Source: Streptacidiphilus anmyonensis (GTDB lineage: Bacteria > Actinomycetota > Actinomycetes > Streptomycetales > Streptomycetaceae). From it: a stretch of 64,000 bases of DNA. Position 1 is the stretch's first letter. Every line of letters begins with the position of its first letter. A model generated the notes under the pieces. That model did not search any database, was not told the DNA's origin, and worked only from the letters and a program-made list of their open reading frames with translations. Made by a program: the position numbers and the translations under genes. Of the stretch, positions 1 through 8,788 are shown piece after piece. Location of the stretch: the NCBI RefSeq assembly GCF_000787855.1, contig NZ_BBPQ01000034.1, positions 1 to 64,000 on the forward strand. The letters run 5' to 3'.

Positions 1-87
1 CCGGTCTCACCGCCTCCTGACACCCGGAGTGATCAGGTCCCGCCTCTGAGCGGCTCCTGACCGCACCAGTACAGCAAGGCAGCAACC

Positions 88-123
88 GCAGGGCCCGCCA
101 GGTCTCCACCTGGCGGGCCCTGC
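88..123. terminator. Strong hairpin, probable terminator of the gene entering from the left
   Basis: Perfect 16-bp inverted repeat (GCAGGGCCCGCCAGGT, 4-nt loop CTCC, then its complement). There is no T-run, as is usual in streptomycetes. It lies 92 nt before the first gene start. Bases 1-87 hold no gene I can support. Confidence 0.75.
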
Positions 124-215
124 CCCATGGGCGGCCCCCGCTGGAGCGGTCCTGGTCGCCCGACGCGGCCGACGGGCAGAGAATGAGCCCGGGGGCACCG
201 CGCAAGGAGGCGACC

Positions 216-1496
216 GTGCCGGTCTGGCACCTGCGGGACTTCCACGACGACGACCTGGACCAGGCGATCCAGCTGTGGGACCAGGGCCGACAGGACGACC
301 TCTCCCTGCCCGTCTTCCCGGTCTCCGAGGTCGTCGCCGCGGCCCGCGGCGGCCAGCCCGCGGTGGTCGCGCTGGTCGGGGACGAGCTGGTGGGCATGGC
401 GGTGGCCCGTGCGGAGGGCGACCGGGGGTGGATCATGATCGTGGCCCGGTCCGCCGCCTGGCGCAACCGCGGTCTGGGCAGCTCCCTGATCGCCCAGATC
501 GAGCAGCGGCTGCGCGCAAAGGGCGTCCGGCGGATCAGCGCGATCCTCACCCCTGGCTCCACCGGCACGACCGCCCTGGAGAACTCCGGCTACCGCACGG
601 TGGACGGTCTGGTCTACTACGAGAAGCTCGAGCATCTCGGCGCGGGGGACGCGGGGCTGCTCGCCGAACTCGGCGGCCGGGTCCTGCCCCGCGGCCTGTG
701 GGAGCAGCTGGCCGGGATGCAGGAGGCCAAGGACACCATCGAGAAGCGGATCGTGCTCCCGCTCGCCGAACCGGACGTGGCCGAGCGCTACGGGGTCCGT
801 CCGCCGAAGGCGGTCATCCTCTTCGGGCCGCCGGGCACCGGGAAGACCAGCTTCGCCAAGGCGGTCGCCTCCCGGCTGGGCTGGCCGTTCGTGGAGCTGT
901 TCCCCTCACGCCTCGCCGCGGACGCGGCCGGGGGGCTCGCCGCCTCGCTGCGCGAGGCATTCGCGGACCTGGCCGAACTCGAAAGCGTGCTGCTCTTCAT
1001 CGACGAGGTCGAGGAGATCGCAGCCGCCCGTTCCGGCACGGCCGTCGACCCCGGGCACGGCGTCACCAACGAACTGCTGAAGCTCATCCCCGCCTTCCGC
1101 GACCACGACAACCGCCTGCTCATCTGCGCGACCAACTCGCTGCGCACCCTCGATCCGGCGTTCCTGCGCCCCGGTCGCTTCGACTACCTCATCCCCGTGG
1201 GGCCGCCGGACCCGGCAGCGCGGGAGGCGATCTGGCGCCGCTATCTGGGGCTCGCCGCGGACCGGGTGGACCTCGGCAGGCTGGTCGCGGCCAGCGAGAG
1301 GTTCACGCCGGCCGACATCGAGTACGCCGCCCGCAACGGCTCCCAGCGGGCCTTCGAGCGCGAGATCACCCACCGGACCGGCGCGCCCGCGGACACCGAG
1401 GACTTCCTGGCCGCGGTCGCCGACACCCGTCCCACCCTCACCGAACAGGCCCTGGCCGGGTTCGGCGAGGACATCGAGCGGCATCTGCGGATCTGA
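216..1496 (+). CDS. GNAT acetyltransferase fused to an AAA+ ATPase
   Basis: A two-domain protein of 426 residues. The N-terminal half (about 1-145) looks like a GNAT N-acetyltransferase, with the acetyl-CoA-binding signature RNRGLGSSL. The C-terminal half (about 165-426) is an AAA+ ATPase with Walker A GPPGTGKT near residue 204, Walker B LLFIDEVEE, sensor-1 CATN and an arginine-finger region RPGRFD, closest to FtsH/Cdc48/Rca-type AAA domains. I start it at GTG 216 because AAGGAGG lies 5 nt upstream; an in-frame ATG at 183 has no ribosome site. The substrate of neither domain can be read from the sequence. The fusion could let ATP-driven remodelling present a protein for acetylation, which is inference. 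It appears to be a single-gene unit. Confidence 0.85.
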   Translation: MPVWHLRDFHDDDLDQAIQLWDQGRQDDLSLPVFPVSEVVAAARGGQPAVVALVGDELVGMAVARAEGDRGWIMIVARSAAWRNRGLGSSLIAQIEQRLRAKGVRRISAILTPGSTGTTALENSGYRTVDGLVYYEKLEHLGAGDAGLLAELGGRVLPRGLWEQLAGMQEAKDTIEKRIVLPLAEPDVAERYGVRPPKAVILFGPPGTGKTSFAKAVASRLGWPFVELFPSRLAADAAGGLAASLREAFADLAELESVLLFIDEVEEIAAARSGTAVDPGHGVTNELLKLIPAFRDHDNRLLICATNSLRTLDPAFLRPGRFDYLIPVGPPDPAAREAIWRRYLGLAADRVDLGRLVAASERFTPADIEYAARNGSQRAFEREITHRTGAPADTEDFLAAVADTRPTLTEQALAGFGEDIERHLRI

Positions 1497-1587
1497 CCCA
1501 CGCCCGGGAAGGGGGAGCGTCAACGGGGCTGCTGTCTACAAGCCCTGAATGCGCGACAGGTGCAACCGGCGAGTACGCCACAGAGTA

Positions 1588-1617
1588 TTGACGGGAGCAT
1601 GGTGTCCCCGCGATAGT
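1588..1617 (+). promoter_or_regulatory. Probable promoter of the GH64 gene
   Basis: TTGACG at 1588-1593 and GATAGT at 1612-1617 are separated by 18 nt, fitting a housekeeping-sigma promoter. The DasR-like palindrome begins 5 nt downstream, over the expected transcription start. Confidence 0.5.
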
Positions 1618-1621
1618 TTCG

Positions 1622-1637
1622 AGCGGTCTACACCAAT
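1622..1637. promoter_or_regulatory. DasR-like operator (dre)
   Basis: AGCGGTCTACACCAAT matches the DasR-responsive element ANTGGTCTAGACCANT at 12 of its 14 fixed positions. DasR is the GntR-type N-acetylglucosamine-responsive repressor of chitinase and related genes in streptomycetes. The site lies just downstream of the proposed -10 and about 50 nt before the start codon of a fungal-wall hydrolase, where bound repressor would block transcription. The consensus is from memory; the match is seen directly. Confidence 0.6.
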
Positions 1638-1686
1638 CGTGCATCCGCGGTGGGGACGCGGGTACGCCTCAGCCCTTGGAGGCTCC

Positions 1687-3363
1687 TTGCTCTCACGACG
1701 CACGTTCCTCACCGCCGCGGCCACGGCCTCGGCGGCCGCGCTCAGCGCGCCCGCGTGGCTGCCGGGCCTGGCCGCCACCGCGTCCGCCGCGGCCTCGCTG
1801 CCCGTCACCCTGCAGAACAACTCCGGTGCGAGCACGGCCGTCTACGCCTACATCTCCGGTGCCGACTCCACCGGATGGCCCGGATTCGTCGGTCCGGACG
1901 GGGCCTTCCACCGTCTGCCCAACCCCTCCGCGACCCTCACGCCCGCCCCCGACTACGCCATCGCGCTGGGCGGTTCGGGCACCTCGACCACCGTCACGCT
2001 CACCGACTACGTCATCGGCGGCCGGGTCTGGTTCTCCGTGGGCAAGAAGATCCAGTTCTTCGTCAACCCCGGTACCGTCCCGGGGCTCGTCCAGCCCGGG
2101 TTCACCACGTCCGACCCCAACTGGCTGACCGACTGGACCTTCTGCGAGTTCACCTACAACAGCACCAACCTCTACGCGAACATCAGCTACGTCGACCTGG
2201 TCGCCTCGCCCATCTCCATGCAGACGACCGGCAGTTCGGGAACCCAGACGGTCAGTCCGCTGCCCGCGGGGGCACTCGCCTCCATCGCCTCGGGGCTCGT
2301 CGCGCAGCACGCGAGCGACGGCGCGCCCTGGGACACCCTGGTGGCCACCGACAGCTCGGGCGCGGTGCTCCGGGTCATGTCGCCGGTCCACTCCGCCACC
2401 GACTTCGGCGGCTACTGGAACGCCTACCTCGACCAGGTGTGGAGCCGCTTCGCCGGCACGCCGCTGACCGTCGACACGCAGTCCTTCGGCACCTTCACCG
2501 GCACGGTCTCCGGCGGGGTGCTCACCTTCTCCGGCCTGAACGACGACGGCGTCGCCTTCACCCGTCCCAGCGCCAGCGACATCTTCAGCTGCAACAGCGG
2601 CCCGCTGTACAACTCCGGCGGCGACGCCCGGGGCGCGGTGGCCGCGCGGCTGGGAGCGGCGCTGAACCGCAGCACGCTGCTGCTGGCGGGCGGCGAGAAC
2701 CAGCCGGGCGGCGTCACCGCCTCGCAGTACTACACAGGCGCCGTCACCAACCACTACGCCCGGCTGGTCCACCAGTACGCGTCGATCGGCTACGCCTTCC
2801 CGTACGACGACGTCGGCCCCACCGGCAGCGCGCCGGTCGACGGGCACCTCCAGGACTACGCGCCGACCTCCTGGACGATCGCGCTGGGCAGCGGCGTCAC
2901 CGGATCGGGCGGCAGCGGCGGCGGGGGCGGCGGCGGTGGGACGGGCGTCAGCGCCTACTCCACCATCCAGGCCTCCAGTTACTCCGCGCAGAGCGGAACG
3001 GGCACCGAGTCCTGCTCGGACACCGGCGGCGGGCTCGACGTCGGCTGGATCTCCTCCGGCGACTGGCTGCGGTACCAGGGCGTCGACTTCGGCAGCTCCT
3101 CACCGCGGCGCGTCCTGGCCCGCCTGGCTTCCGGCGCCGCGGCCGGGGTCAGCGGCGCCGTCCAGTTCCGGCTCGACAGCACCACCGGCCCCGTGATCGC
3201 CGAGATCGACATCGCGAACACCGGCGGCTGGCAGAGCTGGCAGACCATCCCGATGAACCTCGGCGGCACCGCCACCGGCGTCCACGACCTCTACCTCACC
3301 TTCGGCACCGGCAGCACCAGCGACTTCGTCAACGTCCACTGGTTCAGCTTCTCCGCGACCTGA
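1687..3363 (+). CDS. Secreted GH64 beta-1,3-glucanase with CBM6-like domain
   Basis: A 558-residue exported enzyme predicted to cleave beta-1,3-glucan (laminarin, fungal wall). It opens with a Tat signal (SRRTFLTAAA, then an Ala-rich stretch to about residue 40). The catalytic domain (about 40-410) is GH64/thaumatin-like. Glu154 (FCEFTY) and Asp170 (SYVDLV) have the 16-residue spacing of the catalytic pair in characterised GH64 laminaripentaose-producing enzymes. A glycine linker (about 407-420) leads to a C-terminal CBM6-like module (about 425-558). The start is TTG 1687, with GGAGG 4 nt upstream; longer in-frame starts would bury the twin-arginine motif. The 3' end overlaps the convergent kinase-like gene by 20 nt. 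A DasR-like operator suggests induction by amino sugars. Confidence 0.88.
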   Translation: MLSRRTFLTAAATASAAALSAPAWLPGLAATASAAASLPVTLQNNSGASTAVYAYISGADSTGWPGFVGPDGAFHRLPNPSATLTPAPDYAIALGGSGTSTTVTLTDYVIGGRVWFSVGKKIQFFVNPGTVPGLVQPGFTTSDPNWLTDWTFCEFTYNSTNLYANISYVDLVASPISMQTTGSSGTQTVSPLPAGALASIASGLVAQHASDGAPWDTLVATDSSGAVLRVMSPVHSATDFGGYWNAYLDQVWSRFAGTPLTVDTQSFGTFTGTVSGGVLTFSGLNDDGVAFTRPSASDIFSCNSGPLYNSGGDARGAVAARLGAALNRSTLLLAGGENQPGGVTASQYYTGAVTNHYARLVHQYASIGYAFPYDDVGPTGSAPVDGHLQDYAPTSWTIALGSGVTGSGGSGGGGGGGGTGVSAYSTIQASSYSAQSGTGTESCSDTGGGLDVGWISSGDWLRYQGVDFGSSSPRRVLARLASGAAAGVSGAVQFRLDSTTGPVIAEIDIANTGGWQSWQTIPMNLGGTATGVHDLYLTFGTGSTSDFVNVHWFSFSAT

Positions 3364-4438
3364 TCGCCTCCAACTCCTCCACCGGGTACGGGGTCTGACG
3401 ACTCCGGCGCTGGAAGGAGAGGTTGAAGCCGGACATCGCCGCGGCGACCGGCGCGTGCCGCGCCAGGATCGCCGCGACGGTGTCCGGGACCCCCGTGGGC
3501 GCTTGCCCTTCCGCGAGGGCGCGCACCAGCGCGTAGCGGCCCTCGCGGTCCTCCCTGCGGTAGCCGTACAGGGCGGTGACGAGCCAGTTCACCAGGTAGG
3601 TGGAGGTGTAGCAGCGGTCGTAGGCCCGGTGCCGCTCGAGGAAGGAGGCCTCGTCCGCCGAAAGCTCGAAGGCGGAGGAGAGCGCGAGGCCGTAGTCCGC
3701 GAAGTAGAGGCGCCGGCCGTCGGTCAGGATGTTCTCGAAGTGTGCGTCCAGATGGAGCAGCCCGCGCCCGGCCATGAACGAGGCGCCGGCCGCCAGTTCC
3801 CGCTCCACCATGGCGCAGGCCCGGTCGGCCGCCTCGTCTCCCGCCTCGACCTGGGCGCCCAGCCACTGGTGCAGGTTCTGCGGGATGTACTCGAGGAACA
3901 GCGCGACGCTCGCCGTGGAGTCGCGCAGCGCCTCGATCCGGCGGCGGACCTGCGGTGCGTCGTCCCAGTAGGCGACGGCCCGGTCGACGTCGGCCAACTC
4001 GTCGGGCAGCGGCGTCGAGTCCGGCAGGACGCGCCAGTGGTGCATCAGCGGGAAACCCTCGTGGTCGCCGGTGAGCACCCAGTTCGTCGTCATGGCGTGC
4101 AGGGCGAGCTCTCGCCAGGCCCCGAAGCCCGGCCCGCCGACGAGGCCGACGCCGTAGTGGCAGAAGACCGGCACATCGAAGAGGTTCGCCGTGGAGCGGA
4201 CGTGCTCGGGCTGCCGCTCCAGATCGGTGAGGGGCACCCGCTTCACGAAGACCGGGTTTCCGGCGACCTCCAGCAGGGCCGCCTTCCCGCCGATGCCGGC
4301 TCCGATCGGCGCGGCCGCGTCGACGAGTGCGTGCAGAGCGCGGTCACTGAGCAGGGCCAGGGCGGTGGAGACGTCGCCGTGGGCGGCCAGGCGCGCCTCG
4401 CGCGTCAGGTCGGGGTGCTCCACTGCCGCGGCGTCCAC
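3344..4438 (-). CDS. Protein-kinase-like protein
   Basis: About 364 residues with a protein-kinase-fold signature in the C-terminal half: HLDAHFENIL (catalytic-loop Asp and metal-binding Asn) followed by YFADYGLAL, in which DYG takes the place of the usual DFG. A conserved Lys in VFVKRV may be the ATP-binding lysine. It could be a true kinase or a small-molecule/antibiotic-type phosphotransferase; the substrate is unknown. The start is uncertain: GTG codons at 4462, 4450 and 4438 lie in a 12-bp tandem repeat (4436-4459) that encodes repeated Val-Glu-Ala-Arg, and I chose the last. The gene is divergent from the HATPase gene, and its 3' end overlaps the GH64 gene by 20 nt. Confidence 0.7.
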   Translation of the reverse strand: MDAAAVEHPDLTREARLAAHGDVSTALALLSDRALHALVDAAAPIGAGIGGKAALLEVAGNPVFVKRVPLTDLERQPEHVRSTANLFDVPVFCHYGVGLVGGPGFGAWRELALHAMTTNWVLTGDHEGFPLMHHWRVLPDSTPLPDELADVDRAVAYWDDAPQVRRRIEALRDSTASVALFLEYIPQNLHQWLGAQVEAGDEAADRACAMVERELAAGASFMAGRGLLHLDAHFENILTDGRRLYFADYGLALSSAFELSADEASFLERHRAYDRCYTSTYLVNWLVTALYGYRREDREGRYALVRALAEGQAPTGVPDTVAAILARHAPVAAAMSGFNLSFQRRSRQTPYPVEELEAIRSRRS

Positions 4439-4717
4439 TCGTGCTTCCACTCGTGCTTCCACTCGGGGCCGACCTCGATTCCACGTCCGACGGGTTGGAT
4501 GGTTGGTGTGCGTGCCGAGCGTAGCGGGGGCTCGCCGGACCCGTTCAAGAAGTGGACGGAGCCGACGAGCGGGCGGGCGGAAGGTGGTCCACCCGCCCCT
4601 CACCCCTTACGTCCCATTTATCAGGTATCCGTACCTTGGCCGACCCGTATTGTTCGCGGCGGGCCCGGAGCCGACCGTGGAAGACAGAGGCCGTGTTCCC
4701 CCAGATCAGGAGCCCGC

Positions 4718-5221
4718 ATGGATACCACGCTCGCCGTCGGCCCCCGTCACTCCCGGGAGAGGGCCGCGTGCCGGTTCGCAGCCGCGTGCGTCCTGCCGGC
4801 CACGGCGGCCTCGGTGCCCGCGCTGCGCCGCCTCACGCGCCACACGGCCCGTCGCTGGGGGCTGCCGGGCGACACCGCCGAGGCGTCCGGTCTCATCGTG
4901 ACGGAGCTCGTCACCAACGCCGTGCGGCACAGCGGCAGCCCCGACGTGACGCTGCTGCTGTGCGTCGCGCGGGACACGCTGACCCTGCGGGTCAAGGACT
5001 CCGGCCGGTGGCGTCCCCGGATCGCACCGCCGGCCGACGGGGACCGCGACGGGGCGGGCGGCACGGCCTGCGGCGGGCGCGGACTGCTGCTGGTGGAGGC
5101 GTATGCCGCGAGCTGCCTCGTGCGTCCCTCGGAGGGCGGCACCACGGTGACGGCCGAGCTGCTCTTCCGCCCGCCGACCCTCCCCGGGCGGTCCGACCCG
5201 GTGCGGCCGTCCCTCGACTGA
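4718..5221 (+). CDS. HATPase_c_2 regulatory ATP-binding protein (anti-sigma/RsbW-like)
   Basis: 167 residues containing a GHKL ATPase fold. The N box is VTELVTNAVRHS (about 64-75), the G1 region LRVKDSG and the G2 region GGRGLLLVEAYA. This is the large streptomycete family of small serine-kinase/anti-sigma-like ATPases related to RsbW/SpoIIAB; partners cannot be named from sequence. ATG 4718 has CAGGAG 6 nt upstream. It sits 104 nt before the LAL regulator on the same strand but probably has its own promoter in the 280-nt divergent region. Confidence 0.85.
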   Translation: MDTTLAVGPRHSRERAACRFAAACVLPATAASVPALRRLTRHTARRWGLPGDTAEASGLIVTELVTNAVRHSGSPDVTLLLCVARDTLTLRVKDSGRWRPRIAPPADGDRDGAGGTACGGRGLLLVEAYAASCLVRPSEGGTTVTAELLFRPPTLPGRSDPVRPSLD

Positions 5222-5273
5222 CCCGTCCGACGCCGGGCGCCGGTGCGGGCAGGAGTGCCACGCGGGCGGCCGT

Positions 5274-5302
5274 TTGCCGCCGACCCTGGGCGGATCTAGC
5301 GT
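5274..5302 (+). promoter_or_regulatory. Probable promoter of the LAL regulator gene
   Basis: TTGCCG (5274-5279), a 17-nt spacer and TAGCGT (5297-5302) match the streptomycete housekeeping pattern TTGACN-17-TAGNNT well. The start codon follows 24 nt after the -10 box. Confidence 0.5.
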
Positions 5303-5325
5303 GGTCAGCCAGGGAAGGTGATCGC

Positions 5326-8214
5326 GTGGCACGTGTGCTCGACCAGGGCGCCGAGGCCGGCGGCGGTGGCTTCGCGTTCGTCGGCCGGCAGCGGGAGCTG
5401 GGCCTGCTGCTCGCGGCGGTCCACAACCTGCCCGCGGTGGTCCTGATCGAGGGCGAGGCCGGCATCGGCAAGTCCCGCCTCGCGCACGAGGCCGCGGCGG
5501 TCCTGGCGGCCGAGGGCCGACCGGTCCTCACCGGCTTCTGTCATCCGCTGCGCGAGCCCTTTCCGTACGGGCCGGTCGTGGACGCGCTGCGCCGCGCCGG
5601 ACCCTGGCTCCCCGCCGACGGCGTCGCCCCGACGGCCGGTGCGCTGGCGCCGCTCCTGCCCGATCTGGCCGACCGGCTCCCGCCCCCGCCCCCGCTGCCC
5701 GAGGGGGACCAGGCGCGCAGGCACCAACTGGTCATGGCCGTGCACTCCTTCCTCACCGCGCTCGGACCGGCCGTGCTCGTCGTCGAGGACCTGCACTGGG
5801 CCGACGAGGCCACCCGCGAACTGCTCCTGCTGCTCGCCCGCGACCTGCCCCGCACGCTCGGGCTCGTGATCACCTACCGGGCCGAGGACCTGCCGCCCGA
5901 CACCGCCGTCCTCGGCGCGGCCTACCGCAGGCCCCCGGGCACCCACGGCACGGTGATCAGGCTGTCCCGGCTCGCCCGCCGGCACGTCCAGGAGCTGGCG
6001 GTCGCGGCCCTCGGCGGCCAGGCCACGGCCGAACTGGGGGCGGCGCTGTTCGAGCGCAGCGAGGGCCTGGCTCTGGTGGCCGAGGAGGACCTGCTCACCC
6101 TGCGCGAGCAGGGTCGGCAGCACGCCCTCGGGGACGCCAGGGAGGAGCTGGAGCGGGCGGGCGTGCCCAGGGGACTGCGCGAGGCGGTCACCGAACGCCT
6201 CGCGTCCCTCACGGCGGTCGGCGCCGCGATCGTCGACGCGGCCGCCGTGCTCGCGGTCCCGGCGCAAGAGTCGCTGCTGGCCCGGCTCGCCGGTCTCGGC
6301 CCGGAGGAGGGCGCCGAAGGGCTCGTCGAGGCGCTGCGGTCGGCCCTGCTGGGGGAGACCGACGGGGCGCGGTACGTCTTCCGGCACGTCCTGGCGCAGC
6401 AGGTCGCCTACCAGCACATCCCCGGGCCGCACCGGACCCGGCTGCACCGGCGGGCGGTCGAGGAGCTGGAGCGGCAGACGCCGGTCCCGCTCGTGCAGAT
6501 CGCCCACCACACCCTCGCGCTCGGCGACCGCGCCGGCTGGCTGCGCCGCGCGGAACAGGCCGTGGCCCAGGCCATCGCCGTGGGGGACGCGGGGACCGCC
6601 GCCGGACTGCTGCACCGGATCCTGGAACAGCCGCAGCTCGACGACGACGCGCGCTCCAGGGCCGCCCTCGCGTTGGCCAGGATCGCCGTCATCGGCGCCG
6701 ACCACACCCGCAACGCCGCCCTGCTGCGCCGCATCCTGGCCGACCCGCGGCTGCCTCCGGCCACCCGCGGCGAGATCCGGCTCGCGCTCGGCCTGCTGAT
6801 GGTCAACCACGCCGGAGAGCGGACCGGCTACGGCGAGCTCGAACGCTCCGTCGAGGAGCTCCTCGCGGAGCGCCCGGAACGCGCGGCGCGGGCGATGCTC
6901 GCGCTGGCCATGCACGAGCGCGACGGCTCCACCCCGCAGGGCTGGGCCTGGCTGGAACGCGCCGAGCAGACGGTCGCCCGAGGCGATGACGACGCGGTGC
7001 GGGCCGCGGTGCGGGCGACCCGGCTGAGCATGCTGGCCCGCGAGGGGGATCCGGGCGTGTGGGAGCAGCTCGACCGGTTGCCGCGCGAGGCGGACGACGT
7101 CGAGGTGCTGCGGCAGACCACGCGGGCGCTCTACAACCTCGGCGAACTCGCGGTCGAACTCGGCCATGACCGGCGCGGCGCGAGGCTGCTGGCCGAGAGC
7201 CGGGAGCTGGCGCACCGCGCGTGGATCCCGCACCTGGAGTGCTACAGCCGCATCGCGCTGCTGCGCCTGGAGGCGCTGGCCGGGCGCTGGGAGGGCCTGG
7301 AGGACCGCTTCGCCGCGCTCGGCACGGAGTTCCCCGAGATCGCCATGTTCGGTGAGGAGCAGGCCCTGATGTTCGGCCGGTTGGCGACCGCCCGGGGCCA
7401 GCGGGCCCGCGCGCAGGAGCAGTTCGCCACGGCCGTCGAGTGCGGCACGCACGGCTCACAGGTGACGGTGGCCCTGCGCGCCGCCGCCGGGCTCGCCGGG
7501 CTGCGGCTGCTCCAGCACGCGCCGGACGACGCGTGGGCCCTCGCGGCTCCCGCCGTGGAGATGCTGCGGCAGGCCGCCGCCTGGGCGAGGGCCACCGGGC
7601 TGCTGCCCGTCGCCGTCGAAGCCGCGCTCGGCAGCGGCAGGCGCCGCGTCGCCGAACAGCTCGCCCTGGACGCCGAGCGCGAGCTGGCGAACCGGGACTC
7701 GCCCGGCGCGCGCGCCGAACTCGCTTACTCGCTGGGGTTGTTGGCACTTCATGACGGCTCCGGCCGACCGGGCCGCGCTGCCGGGCACTTCGAGGACAGT
7801 CACCGCGCCTGGCGGGAGATCGGACGCCCCTACGAGGCCGCCCGCGCGGCCGAAGGCGGCGGACAGGCGCTCGGCGCGGACCGGCCCGAGGAGGCCGCGG
7901 GGTGGCTCACGTCGGCCGTCGACGCCTACACCGGCCTGGGCGCGACCGCCGACGCGGCGCGCTGCCAGCAGGCGCTGCGCGACCTCGGCCTGGACCGTCC
8001 CGCCGCACGCGGCCGCCGCGGCTACGGCGGACAGCTGTCGCCGCGCGAGCGGCAGGTCGCCGAGCTGCTGGCCACGGGGGCGACGAACCAGGACATCGCC
8101 GAGGCTCTGTTCCTGTCGCCGCGCACCATCGAACAGCACGTCGCCAACGTCCTGAAGAAGCTGGGGACCACGCGCAAGGCCGTCGGCACGGCCCTCGCCG
8201 GCTCGGACGGCTGA
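5326..8214 (+). CDS. Large ATP-binding LuxR-family (LAL) transcriptional regulator
   Basis: 962 residues. An N-terminal STAND/AAA ATPase has Walker A GEAGIGKS at about 43-50 and Walker B VLVVEDLHWAD near 148; a long alpha-helical TPR-like middle follows, then a C-terminal LuxR helix-turn-helix (LSPRERQVAELLATG through TIEQHVANVLKKLG). LAL proteins are usually pathway-specific activators of antibiotic or sugar gene sets, switched by ligand and ATP. GTG 5326 follows GGGAAGG by 7 nt. The gene lies directly upstream of the peptide/RRE-protease/TPR locus on the same strand, so it is the natural candidate activator of that locus. That assignment is inferred from position only. Confidence 0.9.
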   Translation: MARVLDQGAEAGGGGFAFVGRQRELGLLLAAVHNLPAVVLIEGEAGIGKSRLAHEAAAVLAAEGRPVLTGFCHPLREPFPYGPVVDALRRAGPWLPADGVAPTAGALAPLLPDLADRLPPPPPLPEGDQARRHQLVMAVHSFLTALGPAVLVVEDLHWADEATRELLLLLARDLPRTLGLVITYRAEDLPPDTAVLGAAYRRPPGTHGTVIRLSRLARRHVQELAVAALGGQATAELGAALFERSEGLALVAEEDLLTLREQGRQHALGDAREELERAGVPRGLREAVTERLASLTAVGAAIVDAAAVLAVPAQESLLARLAGLGPEEGAEGLVEALRSALLGETDGARYVFRHVLAQQVAYQHIPGPHRTRLHRRAVEELERQTPVPLVQIAHHTLALGDRAGWLRRAEQAVAQAIAVGDAGTAAGLLHRILEQPQLDDDARSRAALALARIAVIGADHTRNAALLRRILADPRLPPATRGEIRLALGLLMVNHAGERTGYGELERSVEELLAERPERAARAMLALAMHERDGSTPQGWAWLERAEQTVARGDDDAVRAAVRATRLSMLAREGDPGVWEQLDRLPREADDVEVLRQTTRALYNLGELAVELGHDRRGARLLAESRELAHRAWIPHLECYSRIALLRLEALAGRWEGLEDRFAALGTEFPEIAMFGEEQALMFGRLATARGQRARAQEQFATAVECGTHGSQVTVALRAAAGLAGLRLLQHAPDDAWALAAPAVEMLRQAAAWARATGLLPVAVEAALGSGRRRVAEQLALDAERELANRDSPGARAELAYSLGLLALHDGSGRPGRAAGHFEDSHRAWREIGRPYEAARAAEGGGQALGADRPEEAAGWLTSAVDAYTGLGATADAARCQQALRDLGLDRPAARGRRGYGGQLSPRERQVAELLATGATNQDIAEALFLSPRTIEQHVANVLKKLGTTRKAVGTALAGSDG

Positions 8215-8661
8215 CCCCGCGCGAAGGCGCCCGCGACGCCGCGCACGAACGCTCGGGCGGCGCACGACCTTTGGTGCCACCCGGTGCCGGGGTGACGGAG
8301 GAGCATTTCGCCTACGCCACCCGCGTAGACGGGCGTGGGTCCGACGGCGGTCCGGCTTCGGTCGCGGGGCCGATGGCGTCGGCACCGTGCGCTTCCGAAG
8401 GATCAGGACATGTCAACTCCGCCGCAGGTCAGCCCTGCTGCGCGAAGTGTTGACACGCCGTCAGGTGCATGCAAATCTCAACGCCGTCGTCACGGTGTTT
8501 TTGCACAACTCTGGCGTCACGTACACGAGTTCATTGCACCTTCTTCACCTCGACCCGCATGCGTCCGGGGCCACCGCCCCGCCCCTGTTCTCCCGGGAAC
8601 CCCCGGGGGCCCGGCCGCGACCCGCGTCCGGGACGGTGTCACGAGCTCTAAGGAGAGCACC
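8215..8661 (+). promoter_or_regulatory. 447-nt intergenic regulatory region of the peptide locus
   Basis: No convincing gene. It holds TTGACA at 8450-8455 (a consensus -35, but no good -10 at 17 nt) and a cluster of TGCA-centred elements. GGTGCATGCAA (from 8464) and TTCATTGCACC (ending 8551) form inverted ends, with two related direct elements between them, TGCAAATCTCAACGCCGTC and TGCACAACTCTGGCGTCAC. This stretch is more A+T-rich than its surroundings and would suit LAL-type activator binding, which is inference. Confidence 0.45.
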
Positions 8662-8754
8662 ATGAAGAAGATCACCGTGCGCAAGGCCGGCACCGTCCGG
8701 CTCACCTCCGCCGCGTCCGCCTGCTACTGCGGCGGCGGCCCGGTCCTCGCCTGA
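8662..8754 (+). CDS. Candidate RiPP precursor peptide with CYCGGG core
   Basis: A 30-residue peptide. The basic N-terminal half (MKKITVRKAG at the start) resembles a short leader, and the C-terminal half ends SACYCGGGPVLA, with two cysteines, a tyrosine and three glycines as a likely core. ATG 8662 has a strong AAGGAG with a 6-nt spacer. The next genes encode an RRE/PqqD-like domain fused to an M50 membrane protease, and a TPR protein. A perfect 14-bp hairpin follows 35 nt after the stop, an arrangement used to express precursor peptides above their enzymes. No cyclodehydratase, lanthionine synthetase or radical-SAM gene is nearby, so any modification is unknown. It might instead be a signalling or metal-binding peptide. 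Confidence 0.7.
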   Translation: MKKITVRKAGTVRLTSAASACYCGGGPVLA

Positions 8755-8788
8755 CGAGGAACCGCTCCTTTGTGAGACACCGGTAAGA

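Noticed and set aside
4462-4603. N-terminal extension of the kinase-like gene up to ATG 4603
   Set aside because: The added residues are Arg/Pro-rich without pattern, and the extension would consume most of the divergent promoter region.
5305-7452. Long minus-strand open frame opposite the LAL regulator
   Set aside because: A high-GC shadow frame; the plus strand has clear ATPase and LuxR motifs.
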